The notes: a model not told the origin generated them from the sequence alone. A stretch of DNA of 64,000 nt from Halieaceae bacterium UBA5044 (GCA_002416125.1 DIBU01000014.1:62001-126000); one strand, 5' to 3'. Shown: positions 28,489 to 39,039, numbered from the stretch's first letter. Made by a program: numbers and translations.

Positions 28489-31094
28489 AAACAGGCGACA
28501 TACGCGAAGCTTTCCTGGCTTATTTCGAGGCTCAGGGCCACACCCGGGTGCCCAGCAGTTCGCTGGTGCCGGGCAACGACCCCACACTGCTGTTCACCAA
28601 TGCGGGCATGAACCAGTTCAAGGACACCTTCCTGGGCACCGAGCCGCGCGCCTATGTGCGCGCCACCAGCAGCCAGCGCTGCGTGCGTGCCGGGGGCAAG
28701 CACAACGACCTGGAAAACGTGGGCTATACCGCGCGTCACCACACGTTTTTCGAGATGCTCGGCAACTTCAGCTTCGGTGATTACTTCAAGCGCGAGGCCA
28801 TTCAGTTTGCCTGGACGTTTCTCACGGAAACGCTGGGGCTGCCGCCCGAGCGCCTGTGGGTGACCGTGCATGTGTCCGACGATGAGGCCGCAGACATCTG
28901 GCTGCAGGAGATGGGTGTCAGTGCCGAGCGTTTCTCGCGCCTCGATGAGGACAACTTCTGGCAGATGGGCGACACGGGCCCCTGCGGCCCCTGTTCCGAA
29001 ATCTTCTACGACCACGGCCCGCAGGTACCCGGCGGCCCGCCCGGCAGTGAGGGCGACGACCTCGACCGCTACATTGAAATCTGGAACCTCGTGTTCATGC
29101 AGTTCAACCGCGACCCCAGCGGCGAGCTGCACCCCTTGCCCAAGCCCTCGGTCGATACCGGTATGGGCCTGGAGCGCATTGCCGCCGTTATGCAGGGCGT
29201 GCACAGCAACTACGAAATCGACCTGTTCCAGGCCCTGATTCGCGCCGCCGCCGAGCAGCTCGGGGTCGACGACCTGGCACACAACTCCCTGCGGGTGATT
29301 GCCGACCACATACGTTCCTGTGCCTTCCTCATTGTCGATGGCGTGCTGCCGGGCAACGAGGGCCGGGGCTATGTGCTGCGCCGCATCATCCGCCGTGCCA
29401 TACGTCACGGTAACAAGCTGGGCGCCAGCGCGCCGTTCTTCCACAAACTCGTCGCCACACTGGTCGCCGAGATGGGCGATGCCTACCCCGAACTGGCGAA
29501 GCTGCAGCCACAGGTGGAGAAAGCGCTGCTGGCCGAGGAAGAGCAGTTTGCCAAGACACTGGATAACGGCCTGCAGATCCTGCAGGACGCGCTCGCTGAC
29601 ATCAGCAGCGGCGTGATCCCCGGTGACGTGGTGTTCAAGCTCTACGACACCTACGGTTTCCCGGTTGATCTGACCAACGACATCGCACGGGAACGCGGCC
29701 TGGAACTGGATATGGCGGGCTACGAGGCCGCGATGGCGGCACAGCGCAGCCGGTCGCAGGAAGGCGGCAGCTTCAGGGTGGATTACAACGCCGTCCTCAA
29801 ACTGGAAGGCAGCACCGAGTTTACCGGCTACGAGCAGGTGGAAGGCGAGGGCAGGGTGACGGCATTGCTCTGCGACGGCGCCGAGGTCGAGGTCCTGCAG
29901 CCAGATCAGCAGGGCGTGGTCGTGCTCGACTGCACGCCGTTCTACGCTGAATCCGGCGGTCAGGCAGGCGATACCGGCTACCTGCAGGCCGACGGTGTGC
30001 GGCTGGAAGTGACCGATACCACCAAGGCCCAGAGCCAGCACCTGCACCACGTCAAGGTGCTGCAGGGCAGCGTCAGGGTCGGCGACCGCCTGCACGCCAG
30101 CGTGGATGCCAGCGTGCGCCAGCGCACCCGCTTGAACCACTCGGCCACGCACCTGATGCACGCCGCCCTGCGCCGGGTGCTCGGCGAGCACGTAACGCAG
30201 AAGGGATCGCTGGTGGATTCCGAGCGCCTGCGGTTCGACTTCTCCCATTTCGAGGCCGTGACGCACGCGGAGCTGGCCGAGATCGCGGATCAGGTGAATG
30301 CCCAGATTCGCGCCAATACGCCGGTCAGCACCCGCCTGATGAACATGGACGACGCCATCGCGGCGGGCGCCATGGCGCTGTTTGGCGAGAAATACGGCGA
30401 CGAAGTGCGCGTACTGACCATGGGTGAAGATGATTACTCGGTGGAGCTCTGTGGCGGCACCCACGTGGACCGCACCGGTGACATCGGGATGTTCCGTATC
30501 CTCTCCGAGTCCGGCATCGCATCGGGCGTGCGCCGTATCGAGGCGGTGACAGGCGCCGGTGCGCTGGCCTCCATCGCCCACACCGAGGCCCAGCTGGACG
30601 CGGTGTGCGACGTGGTGAAGGCCGGGCGCGATGCAGTGGCGGCGCGTGTGGGAGCCCTGCGCAATGAGAACCGTGAGTTGGAAAAAGAGCTCGCGCGGCT
30701 GAAGCAGAAGCTGGCCACGTCGGCCGGTGGCGACCTGACCACCCAGGCTGTCGAGGTGGCCGGTATCAAGGTGCTGGCCGCGAGTGTCGAGGGTGCCGAT
30801 GCCAAATCGCTGCGCGATACCCTCGACCAGGTAAAGAACAAGCTGGGCAGTGCCGTGGTGCTGCTGGCAGCCGTAGATGGCGACAAGGTGGCGTTGGCGG
30901 CCGGCGTCAGCAAGGATCTGACCGACCGGGTCAGTGCCGGCAACCTGATGCGCGAATTCGCGGGGCGCCTGGGTGGCAAGGGCGGCGGCCGCCCGGACAT
31001 GGCGCAGGGCGGTGGCAGCGATGTGGCCGGCCTGCCCGCGGCATTGGGTGCAGTGCCTGACTGGGTGGCGGAAACCCTGGCCCAGAACGCCTGA
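28485..31094 (+). CDS. alaS: Alanine--tRNA ligase
   Basis: The 869-residue protein covers all AlaRS domains. The class II catalytic core is at the N-terminus ([31 protein letters not shown]). The editing domain has the zinc/editing motifs [13 protein letters not shown] and [12 protein letters not shown]. The C-terminal C-Ala oligomerisation domain contains [15 protein letters not shown]. It charges tRNA-Ala with alanine and clears mischarged Ser/Gly. It starts within the HIT stop codon (ATGA) and is followed after 1 bp by lysC, an arrangement common in gammaproteobacteria. Confidence 0.98.
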   Translation: MKTGDIREAFLAYFEAQGHTRVPSSSLVPGNDPTLLFTNAGMNQFKDTFLGTEPRAYVRATSSQRCVRAGGKHNDLENVGYTARHHTFFEMLGNFSFGDYFKREAIQFAWTFLTETLGLPPERLWVTVHVSDDEAADIWLQEMGVSAERFSRLDEDNFWQMGDTGPCGPCSEIFYDHGPQVPGGPPGSEGDDLDRYIEIWNLVFMQFNRDPSGELHPLPKPSVDTGMGLERIAAVMQGVHSNYEIDLFQALIRAAAEQLGVDDLAHNSLRVIADHIRSCAFLIVDGVLPGNEGRGYVLRRIIRRAIRHGNKLGASAPFFHKLVATLVAEMGDAYPELAKLQPQVEKALLAEEEQFAKTLDNGLQILQDALADISSGVIPGDVVFKLYDTYGFPVDLTNDIARERGLELDMAGYEAAMAAQRSRSQEGGSFRVDYNAVLKLEGSTEFTGYEQVEGEGRVTALLCDGAEVEVLQPDQQGVVVLDCTPFYAESGGQAGDTGYLQADGVRLEVTDTTKAQSQHLHHVKVLQGSVRVGDRLHASVDASVRQRTRLNHSATHLMHAALRRVLGEHVTQKGSLVDSERLRFDFSHFEAVTHAELAEIADQVNAQIRANTPVSTRLMNMDDAIAAGAMALFGEKYGDEVRVLTMGEDDYSVELCGGTHVDRTGDIGMFRILSESGIASGVRRIEAVTGAGALASIAHTEAQLDAVCDVVKAGRDAVAARVGALRNENRELEKELARLKQKLATSAGGDLTTQAVEVAGIKVLAASVEGADAKSLRDTLDQVKNKLGSAVVLLAAVDGDKVALAAGVSKDLTDRVSAGNLMREFAGRLGGKGGGRPDMAQGGGSDVAGLPAALGAVPDWVAETLAQNA

Positions 31095-31095
31095 C

Positions 31096-32337
31096 ATGGC
31101 GCTGATCGTCCAGAAGTTCGGCGGCACCTCCGTCGGCAGTATCGAGCGCATTGAGCAGGTTGCCGATAAGGTGGCCCGCTTCCGGGCCGACGGCCATCAG
31201 GTGGTTGTGGTGGTGTCGGCGATGAGCGGCGAAACCAACCGCCTGCTGGGCCTGGCGCGGGAGATCCAGCCACAGCCGCTGGCGCGTGAGCTGGACGTGT
31301 TGCTGTCCACCGGCGAGCAGGTGACCACCGCGCTGCTCAGCATGGCACTGAACCAGCGCGGTATCGCCGCCAAATCCTATACCGGCAGCCAGGTGCGTAT
31401 CCTTACCGACGATGCACACACCAAGGCGCGCATCCGCGACATTGATGACAGCCGCCTGCGGGCAGACCTGGCGGCCGGCTTCGTGCTTGTCGTAGCCGGT
31501 TTTCAGGGGGTGGACGAGCAGGGCAACATCACCACGCTCGGGCGCGGCGGATCGGATACCACCGCTGTCGCGCTGGCGGCGGCTCTGCAGGCGGACGAAT
31601 GCCAGATCTACACCGATGTGGATGGGGTCTATACCACCGACCCGCGAGTGGTCGACGATGCACGCCGCCTGGATCGCATTACCTTCGAGGAAATGCTGGA
31701 AATGGCCAGCATGGGCTCCAAGGTGCTGCAGATTCGCTCGGTGGAATTCGCCGGCAAATACAAAGTTCCGCTGCGGGTGCTGCACAGCTTCAAGGACGGC
31801 CCCGGTACCCTCATCACGCTGGAGGATGCGTCTGTGATGGAAACCCCGACAATTGCCGGTATCGCCTTCAACCGCGATGAGGCCAAACTCACCATCCTCG
31901 GCGTGCCGGACATGCCCGGTGTGGCCTACCGCATACTGGGTCCCATCGGTGAGGCAAACATTGAGGTCGACGTCATTCTGCAGAACGTGGCCGAGGACAA
32001 CACCACCGACCTGACCTTCACCGTTGGTCGCGCCGATCTGCCGCGCGCCCAGGCCGTGCTGGAACAGGTGGCGGCAGACCTCAATGCGCGCGAGGTGCGT
32101 GCTGACAGCCGCATCGCCAAAGTGTCGATCGTGGGCGTGGGCATGCGCTCCCACGCCGGCGTGGCCAGCACCATGTTCCGCGCGCTCTCCGAGGTGGGAA
32201 TCAACATCCAGATGATCACGACATCGGAAATCAAGATTTCCGTGATCATTGAGGAAAAATTCATGGAGCTGGCGGTCCGCGCCCTGCACTCGGCCTTTGA
32301 ACTCGACCAGGCGCCCCCCGCGACTATTGCAAAGTGA
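31096..32337 (+). CDS. lysC: Aspartokinase
   Basis: ATG 31096 lies 1 bp after the alaS stop; any longer frame would sit inside alaS. The 413-residue protein has the amino-acid-kinase domain ([52 protein letters not shown]) followed by tandem ACT domains from about 265. These contain [23 protein letters not shown] and [33 protein letters not shown]. It phosphorylates aspartate, the first step to lysine, threonine, methionine and diaminopimelate. The ACT pair predicts feedback inhibition by lysine and/or threonine. Confidence 0.97.
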   Translation: MALIVQKFGGTSVGSIERIEQVADKVARFRADGHQVVVVVSAMSGETNRLLGLAREIQPQPLARELDVLLSTGEQVTTALLSMALNQRGIAAKSYTGSQVRILTDDAHTKARIRDIDDSRLRADLAAGFVLVVAGFQGVDEQGNITTLGRGGSDTTAVALAAALQADECQIYTDVDGVYTTDPRVVDDARRLDRITFEEMLEMASMGSKVLQIRSVEFAGKYKVPLRVLHSFKDGPGTLITLEDASVMETPTIAGIAFNRDEAKLTILGVPDMPGVAYRILGPIGEANIEVDVILQNVAEDNTTDLTFTVGRADLPRAQAVLEQVAADLNAREVRADSRIAKVSIVGVGMRSHAGVASTMFRALSEVGINIQMITTSEIKISVIIEEKFMELAVRALHSAFELDQAPPATIAK

Positions 32338-32447
32338 TACAAACCCGCAGTTGCGTTTTCCCCAATCTAGGCTAACACTTAGGGTTCAGCAGCGCATGGT
32401 TAGCGCCGCCCGGAAGCGCGCTGGCGGGCGACAGGAGGCAAGGAGTT

Positions 32448-32648
32448 ATGCTCATACTGACCCGCCGGGTCGGTGAATCACTGATGGTTGGCGACGACAT
32501 CACGATCACCGTGCTGGGCGTCAAGGGCAATCAGGTGCGCATCGGGGTGAACGCCCCGAAAGATGTCGCAGTTCACCGTGAAGAAATCTACAATCGCATC
32601 CAGGAGGGTGACGAGGCAGCGGCCCCGGAGGACGACTCCCGGGAGTAA
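32448..32648 (+). CDS. csrA: Carbon storage regulator CsrA (RsmA)
   Basis: The 66-residue protein [18 protein letters not shown]...[23 protein letters not shown] is a textbook CsrA. It has the RNA-binding residues R6/R7 and the V40-A-V-H-R-E strand. It is a homodimeric post-transcriptional regulator that binds GGA loops in mRNA leaders. It lies 110 bp downstream of lysC and follows ACAGGAGGCAAGGAG. The lysC-csrA spacing suggests its own promoter (TTGCGT and TAACAC at 32351 and 32373 are a weak match). tRNA-Ser lies further downstream as usual in the class. Confidence 0.98.
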   Translation: MLILTRRVGESLMVGDDITITVLGVKGNQVRIGVNAPKDVAVHREEIYNRIQEGDEAAAPEDDSRE

Positions 32649-32687
32649 CCCGCACCCCCTGTTTCCCTGCACAGGAGTGCGTCCTGC

Positions 32688-35105
32688 ATGATGCGTTGTT
32701 TTCGCCCCCTTGCCGTTCTGGCATTGTTGATGGTTGCCGGCTGCCAGACGCCGGCATTCCCTCCCGCCGCTCCCGCGAACGAACCACAGGGTGAGGCCGC
32801 AGTACCGGCCCGCCCACCAGTACCTGTGGTCCCACCCGCGGGCTACGCGGTGGAAATACTCCGCAGCCCTTACGGTGTACCGCATATTACTGCAGCAGAT
32901 TTTGCCAGCCTCGGTTACGGTGAGGGCTATGCTGCGGCCGAAGACCATGTCTGCAATATCAGCCATGCCTTGCTGGCCGCACGCGGTGAGCTGGCGCGCT
33001 ATCTGGGCCCCGGTAAAGAAGGCGCGAACGTCGCCAGCGATGCGGTCGTCGCCGCGCTGGACATTCGCAGCCAGGCCGTAGCGGCGCTTGCGCGGCAGGA
33101 CGACGACAACCGCGCCTGGCTGCGCGGCTATGCGGATGGCTATAACCGCTTCCTGACGGAACACCCCGAGGGGCGTGTTGGATCCTGGTGCGATGGCGCC
33201 GCCTGGTTGCAGCCGGTTGCCGATAGCGACCTGATGGCGCGCATGGTGCTGATGGCGCAAACCCTGCCGCGCATGGCCGATGCGCTCGTGGCCGCGCAGC
33301 CCCCGGCTACAGCTCCGGCTCTGGCACAACGCGTGGTGAGCCAGCAGCGACTTGCGCGCGCGGCGGACGCCGCTGCCTTGCAGGGCATGGGGTCCAACGC
33401 CTGGGCATTCGGCAAGGCGCGCAGTGCGAACGGCCGCGGCCTGCTCCTGGGCAATCCGCACTATCCCTGGTACGGCGACAACCGCTTCTGGGAAAAACAC
33501 CTGACCATCCCCGGCAAGCTGGATGTGTATGGCGGGCATCTGCTCGGCGCGCCGGGCGTGGCGATCGGCTTCAATCGCGGCGTGGCCTGGAGCCATACCG
33601 TGTCTGCCAGCCAGCGTCTGGTGTTCTACCGCCTGCAACTGGTGCCGGGTAAGCCCACGGTCTACCGCTATAACGGCGAAGAGCGCGCCATGCGTGAAGT
33701 GGCCGTGTCCGTGCCGGTCCTGCAGGCGGATGGCAGCCTGCAGCCTGAAGCCCATACCCTGTATTTCAGCCACTACGGGCCGATGCTCACCCTGCCAGGT
33801 ATGCCCTGGGACGCCAGTGTTGCCTTCACCGCGCGGGACGCCAACGTCGGCAACGACGCCCTGTTGTCGCAGTGGCGGGACATGAACCTGGCGACTGACA
33901 TGGACAGTTTCATTGCCGCACACAAACGCTGGAACGCCATGCCCTGGGTCAACACCATTGCGGCGAGCGCCGATGGCCGCGCCGTTTACCTCGACAACTC
34001 CACGGTGGGGCGGTTGAGTGACGAGGCGATTGCCCTCTGGCGCCAGCAGCTCAAGAATGACGCGCTGACGGCGAAGGTGTACGACAGCAAGGGCTTTGTA
34101 CTGCTCGACGGCAGTGACCCTAGGTTCGAATGGGTGGAGCAGGGCGACGCACCGATTCCCGGTACCGAGCCCTTCGAGAGGCGGCCCCTGCTGGAGCGCG
34201 AAGACTACGTGTTCAACGCCAACGACAGCTACTGGCTGAGCAATGTCAGCGCGCCCCTCACCGGGTATTCGCCGTTGTATGGCCCGGAGGCCACTGCCCG
34301 CAGTCTGCGCACACGCATGAACGCGCAGCTGATTGAAGAGGGCGCGTTCACCCTTGCGCGCATGCAGGAACTCCTGTTCGACAACGAGAGCCTGGCGGCG
34401 CTGCTGCTGGTGCCCCCCTTGCTGGAAGCCTGCAGCGCGGCGGCGGACCTGGCTGACGCCTGTGCGGCGTTGCGCGGTTTCAACGGCCGTTTCGATCTCG
34501 ACAGCCGGGGTGCTGTGCTGTTCAGGGAATGGCTGACAGGCTACACCTACGAAGACTGCCTGCGTCAGGGTGACCTGTTTGCCGTCCCCTTCGATGCAGC
34601 GGCACCGGTCACCACCCCCAATACCCTGGCTGACAGCGACCTGGCTATGCAAAAACTTGCACATGCCGCGGCTGTCCTGGCGTCGGCAGGCTACCCCCTG
34701 GATGCGCCCCTGCGAGAAGCCCAGTTTGCCTACCGCGGTGAGCGCGGGATCCCGGTTCACGGTGGGAACCGCTACGAGGGTGTGGCCAACCTGATGGTGT
34801 CCGACATTCCTCATCACCCCATCGCCCAGTTGACGCCCACGCCGATTGACGGCAGCAGGTTGCTTACCGACGCTGGCTACCCGGTGGTGCACGGTAGCAG
34901 CTTTATTCTGACCGTCGGCTTCGAGGACAGCGGCCCGGTCGCCGAAGCCCTGCTCACTTACAGTCAGTCCGGTGATCCGGCCTCACCGCATTTTACCGAC
35001 CAGACCGAGCTGTACCGCAATAAACAGTTCCGCCCGGTGCTGTTCCAGCGGCAGGACGTGGAGGCGGCTGCGCAGTCGCGCATCACACTCACTGCGCCTC
35101 GATAA
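32688..35105 (+). CDS. Penicillin-acylase-family lipoprotein (possible N-acyl-homoserine-lactone acylase)
   Basis: The 805-residue protein has a lipobox VAGC (C19) and the Ntn-hydrolase layout: alpha chain, spacer, then the beta chain starting at the catalytic serine. The GSNAW motif places Ser236 as the nucleophile after self-cleavage. GNPHYPWYGDNRFWEKHLTIPG and HTVSASQRLVFYRL match the family's substrate and oxyanion regions. Homologues (PvdQ, QuiP, AAC) cleave long-chain acyl amides including homoserine lactones or pyoverdine precursors. Lipidation puts this one at the membrane. It stands between csrA and tRNA-Ser, an interruption of that neighbourhood. Confidence 0.87.
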   Translation: MMRCFRPLAVLALLMVAGCQTPAFPPAAPANEPQGEAAVPARPPVPVVPPAGYAVEILRSPYGVPHITAADFASLGYGEGYAAAEDHVCNISHALLAARGELARYLGPGKEGANVASDAVVAALDIRSQAVAALARQDDDNRAWLRGYADGYNRFLTEHPEGRVGSWCDGAAWLQPVADSDLMARMVLMAQTLPRMADALVAAQPPATAPALAQRVVSQQRLARAADAAALQGMGSNAWAFGKARSANGRGLLLGNPHYPWYGDNRFWEKHLTIPGKLDVYGGHLLGAPGVAIGFNRGVAWSHTVSASQRLVFYRLQLVPGKPTVYRYNGEERAMREVAVSVPVLQADGSLQPEAHTLYFSHYGPMLTLPGMPWDASVAFTARDANVGNDALLSQWRDMNLATDMDSFIAAHKRWNAMPWVNTIAASADGRAVYLDNSTVGRLSDEAIALWRQQLKNDALTAKVYDSKGFVLLDGSDPRFEWVEQGDAPIPGTEPFERRPLLEREDYVFNANDSYWLSNVSAPLTGYSPLYGPEATARSLRTRMNAQLIEEGAFTLARMQELLFDNESLAALLLVPPLLEACSAAADLADACAALRGFNGRFDLDSRGAVLFREWLTGYTYEDCLRQGDLFAVPFDAAAPVTTPNTLADSDLAMQKLAHAAAVLASAGYPLDAPLREAQFAYRGERGIPVHGGNRYEGVANLMVSDIPHHPIAQLTPTPIDGSRLLTDAGYPVVHGSSFILTVGFEDSGPVAEALLTYSQSGDPASPHFTDQTELYRNKQFRPVLFQRQDVEAAAQSRITLTAPR

Positions 35106-35129
35106 TCGCCCCGTTGCAGCGGCAAGCCT

Positions 35130-35158
35130 TTGAAATTGCGATCAGTGTGGGGTATGAT
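35130..35158 (+). promoter_or_regulatory. Strong sigma-70 promoter of tRNA-Ser
   Basis: TTGAAA at 35130-35135 and TATGAT at 35153-35158 are separated by 17 bp. They are followed by a GC-rich discriminator (GCGCGCC), a feature of stringently controlled stable-RNA promoters. The predicted start lies about 50 bp upstream of the mature tRNA 5' end. Confidence 0.7.
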
Positions 35159-35216
35159 GCGCGCCGTTCCTGAGGGGCTGCCGACGCGCAGCGACCACCC
35201 CGGGTACGGTCTGTAC

Positions 35217-35306
35217 GGAGAGGTGGCCGAGTGGCTGAAGGCGCGCCCCTGCTAAGGGCGTATAGGGTAAAACCTATCGAGGGTTCGAATCCCTCTCTCT
35301 CCGCCA
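35217..35306 (+). tRNA. tRNA-Ser (anticodon GCU)
   Basis: The acceptor stem GGAGAGG pairs with TCTCTCC, followed by discriminator G and an encoded CCA (35304-35306). The D arm is GTGGCCGAGTGG. The anticodon loop CTGCTAA has GCT at 35251-35253, which reads AGC and AGU codons. A long variable arm (GTATAGGGTAAAACCTATC region) is the serine class II feature, and GGTTCGAATCC is the T arm. The position downstream of csrA is the usual gammaproteobacterial one. Confidence 0.97.
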
Positions 35307-35516
35307 TATCCCCAGCAAGGCGGCTCTCCCCAATTAACGGGGGATAGACCGGTTCTCACTAAACTCGATTGATGATGCCATCGGAACGCCGCACCGCCCA
35401 GCCACAGTGGGTTAAGGCCCTCAATCTTGCTCCAAATACTTTGCTTTGCGCTCGGCGTCACAGCTTGTTTAGCCGCACTAAGCACAGATGCACCACTTTT
35501 GTACTATCTTATAGCG

Positions 35517-36206
35517 ATGTGCGGCCGCTTCAACATCACCCATATGCCCGGCCTGCAGGGATTGCTGCAGCGTCTGGATATTGATCTTGAGCTTCCGGAA
35601 CCCCGCTACAACGTGGCGCCGACGGAGGACGTGGTGCTGTTGCGTGAGGGGCGTGCGGATAGCGCCCGCTGGTGGTTGGTGCCCTCCTGGGCGAAAGAGG
35701 TAAGCACCCGGTACAGCATGTTCAATGCCCGCGCCGAGTCGCTGGCCAGCAGCCCTGCGTTCAAACACCCGTTCCGGCAGCAGCGGGGCATCGTGCCGAT
35801 GTCCAGTTTTGTCGAGTGGCGTGTGGAGAACGGCGGCAAACAGCCCTGGGTGATTACCAACGCTGCGCAGACCATCGCCGTGGCCGCGCTCTGGGATGTG
35901 TGGGAGGGCGGTACCGAGCCGCTGCTGTCCTGCACACTGGTGACGACGGAGGCCGCAGCGGCTTTTCGTCCGTGGCACAGCCGGATGCCGGTGATGCTGA
36001 CGCCGCAGGAATGCACACAGTGGATGGATAACCGCAGGCCCATCGACCCGCGTGACCCGATGCTGGCGCCGACGCTCAAGTTTGACCTGACGCTGTACCC
36101 GGTCAGCCCGGCTGTCGGCAGCGCGCGTCGGAAAGAGGCCACGCTGTTTCGTCCCATAGATCAAGCGATCACCTTGCCGACGTCAGCTTCAGCTGCCAAC
36201 GCTTGA
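35517..36206 (+). CDS. SRAP-family abasic-site DNA-protein crosslinker (YedK/HMCES)
   Basis: The start at ATG 35517 exposes Cys2 (MCGRFN), which forms the thiazolidine link to abasic sites after Met removal. The 229-residue protein has the conserved set C2, N70 (MFNARAE), E100 (SSFVEW) and H154 (PWHSRMPVML), matching C2/N75/E105/H160 of E. coli YedK. It shields abasic sites in single-stranded DNA. The upstream in-frame extension lacks family residues. It lies 210 bp downstream of tRNA-Ser; no SOS (LexA) box is evident upstream. Confidence 0.95.
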   Translation: MCGRFNITHMPGLQGLLQRLDIDLELPEPRYNVAPTEDVVLLREGRADSARWWLVPSWAKEVSTRYSMFNARAESLASSPAFKHPFRQQRGIVPMSSFVEWRVENGGKQPWVITNAAQTIAVAALWDVWEGGTEPLLSCTLVTTEAAAAFRPWHSRMPVMLTPQECTQWMDNRRPIDPRDPMLAPTLKFDLTLYPVSPAVGSARRKEATLFRPIDQAITLPTSASAANA

Positions 36207-36382
36207 CCCGCATCGCTCAGGCCTTTTATTCTCAACGATATTTAATAATCGCTGCTAAAAATATTCGATAGGCTCATTGGTGTCCCGAGCCCGGCGTTTA
36301 CGGCGCATTTCCGGAAACCGACCGTTCCTGTGCGCGCGGGTGCCCGATGGATGCGTCAATTCATCTTTTGAGGAATGATGAT

Positions 36383-38104
36383 ATGAATAATAAAACCCTG
36401 ATTTCTGGCGGAATGGTTGTTGATGGCACCGGCGCCCCCGCGTTTGCGGCGGATGTGCGCGTCCGTGACGGGCGCATTGTCGAGGTGGCGAGTGGCCTGC
36501 AGCCCGAGGGCGATGAACAGGTTGTAGACGCCAGTGGCTGCTATGTGTCGCCGGGCTTTATCGAAACCCACACCCACTTCGATGCAAACATGTGGTGGCA
36601 GCCAGATCTCGATCCGCTACCCGGCTATGGTGTGACCACCACCATTCTCGGTAACTGCGGCTTTACCGCAGCGCCGGTCTCCGATGACCCGGCAGTGCGC
36701 AGGGAGATGATCAACATCTTCTCCTTCTTTGAAGACATCCCTGTGGCACCCTTCCTGGAGCATTTGCCCTGGGACTGGCGCAGCTGGCCGGAGTACAAGG
36801 CGTCCATGACCAGCAAGGTCAGGGTTCCCGCCAACTATGGTGCTTTTGTTGGCCACCTCGCGATCCGTCTGGCCGTGATGGGCATGGACGCCTGGGAGCG
36901 CGTCGCAACGGCTGAGGAGGTGCAGCGCATGTGTGCGATGTTGGACGAGGCCCTGGCCGCTGGTGCCCTGGGCATGTCGTCCAACCTGCTGGACCACGAT
37001 GGCCAGGACCGTCCGGTGCCAACCCTCAGAGCGGATGACGCCGAGTGGCAGGCGCTGTTGGATGTGCTGGCGAAGTATCCAGGTGCCACGCTGCAGGTGA
37101 TCGTCGATACCTTCATGCGCAAGACGGCCCCGGATTCCATTGCGCGCATTGACCGCTTGATCGGCGATCGCCCGATTCGCGCGCAGGTGGCAGGCATGGC
37201 GCCGACCCTGACGTTTCAGAAAGACATCGAGGACAAGGTCGGCCCCCTGCGTGAGCGCTTCAAGCGCGAGGGGCGGGATATCCGGGCAGGCTTTGCCCAC
37301 GTGCCCCCGACCAGTGTTATCAGCATCAAGAAGTCGCTGATTTTTGCCCAGTCCAATGACTATGTCTGGCACGAGGTGGTGCTGGCGGAGAGCGAGGAAG
37401 AGAAGCTCGAGCTGCTGCAGGACGCGGATTGGCGCGAACGCGCGCGGGCCAGCTGGGACGAGAAAGTCTGGAAGCATTCGCCCTTCGCCAACCCCCAGAG
37501 CCTGCTGCTGATCAACTCGGAAAACGGCGTGGGCCCGGTGGATATCTCCCTCGCCGACTATGCGCAGCAGCTGGGGGTGCATCCCTCCGATGCCATGGCC
37601 GAATGGCTGGTAAAGAACTCTGTCCACTCCACGGTGCACATGGCGCCCTTCCCGCAGGACGAGCAGATGGTGGTGCGGCTGATCAAGGATCCGTGGACGG
37701 TTCCCAACATCTCCGACGCCGGCGCCCACGGGCAGATGCTCTGTGGGGGCGGCGAAAACATTCGCCTGCTGAGCTACTACTGCCGGGAGAAGGGCTGGAT
37801 CAGCGTGGAGGAGGCGGTGCACGCCCAGACCGGCAAGGTCGCAGACTTCTTTGGCCTGCAGGAACTGGGCCGGATCGAGGTGGGCCGACGCGCAGACATC
37901 ACGGTGTTTAACCTTGAAGAGGTAGATCGACGGCCGATGAGGAAGGCCTTCGATGTGCCCGACGAAAACGGTGGCACCACCTGGCGCTTTACCCGTGACC
38001 CGGCGCCGATGCGCCTGACCATGGTCAACGGCGAGGTGACCTTTGCCGATGGCAAGTCCACAGGTGCCGTACCCGGCGAAATGCTTAGCCCGGCCGCGGC
38101 CTGA
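36383..38104 (+). CDS. D-aminoacylase / N-acyl-D-amino-acid deacylase-like amidohydrolase
   Basis: ATG 36383 follows GAGGAA with 7-bp spacing. The 573-residue protein is an amidohydrolase of the D-aminoacylase group: VVDGTGAPAFAADVRVRDGRI, SPGFIETHTHFD (H63, H65) and LGNCGFTAAP with C92. C92 is the cysteine that in D-aminoacylase replaces the carbamylated lysine. NISDAGAHGQMLCGGG carries the catalytic Asp. Members remove acyl groups from N-acyl-D-amino acids, but many are uncharacterised. The COQ4-like gene follows 37 bp later, so the two are probably co-transcribed. The upstream 176 bp are AT-rich and may carry the promoter. Confidence 0.88.
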   Translation: MNNKTLISGGMVVDGTGAPAFAADVRVRDGRIVEVASGLQPEGDEQVVDASGCYVSPGFIETHTHFDANMWWQPDLDPLPGYGVTTTILGNCGFTAAPVSDDPAVRREMINIFSFFEDIPVAPFLEHLPWDWRSWPEYKASMTSKVRVPANYGAFVGHLAIRLAVMGMDAWERVATAEEVQRMCAMLDEALAAGALGMSSNLLDHDGQDRPVPTLRADDAEWQALLDVLAKYPGATLQVIVDTFMRKTAPDSIARIDRLIGDRPIRAQVAGMAPTLTFQKDIEDKVGPLRERFKREGRDIRAGFAHVPPTSVISIKKSLIFAQSNDYVWHEVVLAESEEEKLELLQDADWRERARASWDEKVWKHSPFANPQSLLLINSENGVGPVDISLADYAQQLGVHPSDAMAEWLVKNSVHSTVHMAPFPQDEQMVVRLIKDPWTVPNISDAGAHGQMLCGGGENIRLLSYYCREKGWISVEEAVHAQTGKVADFFGLQELGRIEVGRRADITVFNLEEVDRRPMRKAFDVPDENGGTTWRFTRDPAPMRLTMVNGEVTFADGKSTGAVPGEMLSPAAA

Positions 38105-38141
38105 GGCGGCGCGTCTCCCCGGCAATGTGACGGAGTCACTG

Positions 38142-39029
38142 ATGACAGACAAGAAAACACCCTACCTGATGAAAGGGGCCACGGCACCCACCTCCGCGAG
38201 CTCCATCCTGATCAGCTCTTCGAGGTACCTGAACGATGCGCGGGTGCGGGAAGGCATCGCCCTGCGCATGCTCGGACGCAACGGGCGCGACCTGCCCCCG
38301 ACCTACAGCCTGCCCGCACTTTACGAAGCGCTGGGGGCAGTGGAGGATTACGAAGAGGTGCAGCGACTCTTCGACGAGGAAAAAAAGGTGAATCCGCGCT
38401 TCGCGGACTGGCTGTCGGAACGCTATCTCTCCACCATGGAGCGGGATGACTTCAGGCACTACCCGCCGGAGAGCGTGGGCGGCATCTACTACCGTTACCT
38501 GCACGACCGGCAGTTTGAACCCAACATCATCGAGTTGCACGAGCCGGAAAGCGACCTGGATTACTGGCAGATGCGCAGCTCCCAGATCCACGACGTCTTC
38601 GAGCACATTCTAGCGGCGGCACCCTTCGACATCATCAACGAAATGGTGCCCACGGCGATGAAAATCACCAATGTCCACAGCGTGCTCAGTCCGGGGCTCG
38701 CGGGCAAGTTGACCATCATCAACAGCACGCTCGTGTCGAGCCAGCTGATGCGCGCTACGCTGCACTACCCCGAGTGCATGACAGCTATCATCGAGCGCAT
38801 GGAGCGCGGACTGTTGATCGGGCGAACGTCCGAGCCCTATTTCATGCTGAAATACGAGGACATTCTGCACCTGACCCCGGAGGCGGCGCGTGAAGTGATA
38901 GGTATGCGCAATGTGTTGGCGGTGGATTATCCGGAGCTGTCCAACGTAATCAGCGAGGGCGCGTACTTTGAGGAAATGGAAGAAGTGGAAGTGCGCGCGC
39001 GTCAGCGCGAAGCGCAAGAGGCGGTGTGA
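38142..39029 (+). CDS. COQ4-like protein
   Basis: The 295-residue protein starts at ATG 38142 after GGAG. The central region YYRYLHDRQFEPNIIELHEP...YWQMRSSQIHDVFEHILAA resembles COQ4, the scaffold/oxidative decarboxylase of ubiquinone biosynthesis. The metal motif of COQ4 is HDxxH-x11-E. Here an HD pair is followed by EH with a Glu (INEM) further on, so the spacing differs by about one residue. The C-terminal half is helical with an acidic tail. In bacteria, COQ4-like proteins outside ubiquinone operons are of unknown role. Partnership with the upstream amidohydrolase is inferred from order only. Confidence 0.7.
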   Translation: MTDKKTPYLMKGATAPTSASSILISSSRYLNDARVREGIALRMLGRNGRDLPPTYSLPALYEALGAVEDYEEVQRLFDEEKKVNPRFADWLSERYLSTMERDDFRHYPPESVGGIYYRYLHDRQFEPNIIELHEPESDLDYWQMRSSQIHDVFEHILAAAPFDIINEMVPTAMKITNVHSVLSPGLAGKLTIINSTLVSSQLMRATLHYPECMTAIIERMERGLLIGRTSEPYFMLKYEDILHLTPEAAREVIGMRNVLAVDYPELSNVISEGAYFEEMEEVEVRARQREAQEAV

Positions 39030-39039
39030 GCAATCATTG

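Noticed and set aside
28191..31151. A 986-codon open frame on the minus strand
   Set aside because: It lies entirely opposite HIT, alaS and the start of lysC, is low-complexity His/Gly/Leu-rich and matches no family. It is a typical antisense shadow in GC-rich DNA.
35217..36206. Integrative element attached at tRNA-Ser
   Set aside because: No second copy of the tRNA 3' end and no integrase gene are visible within the window.
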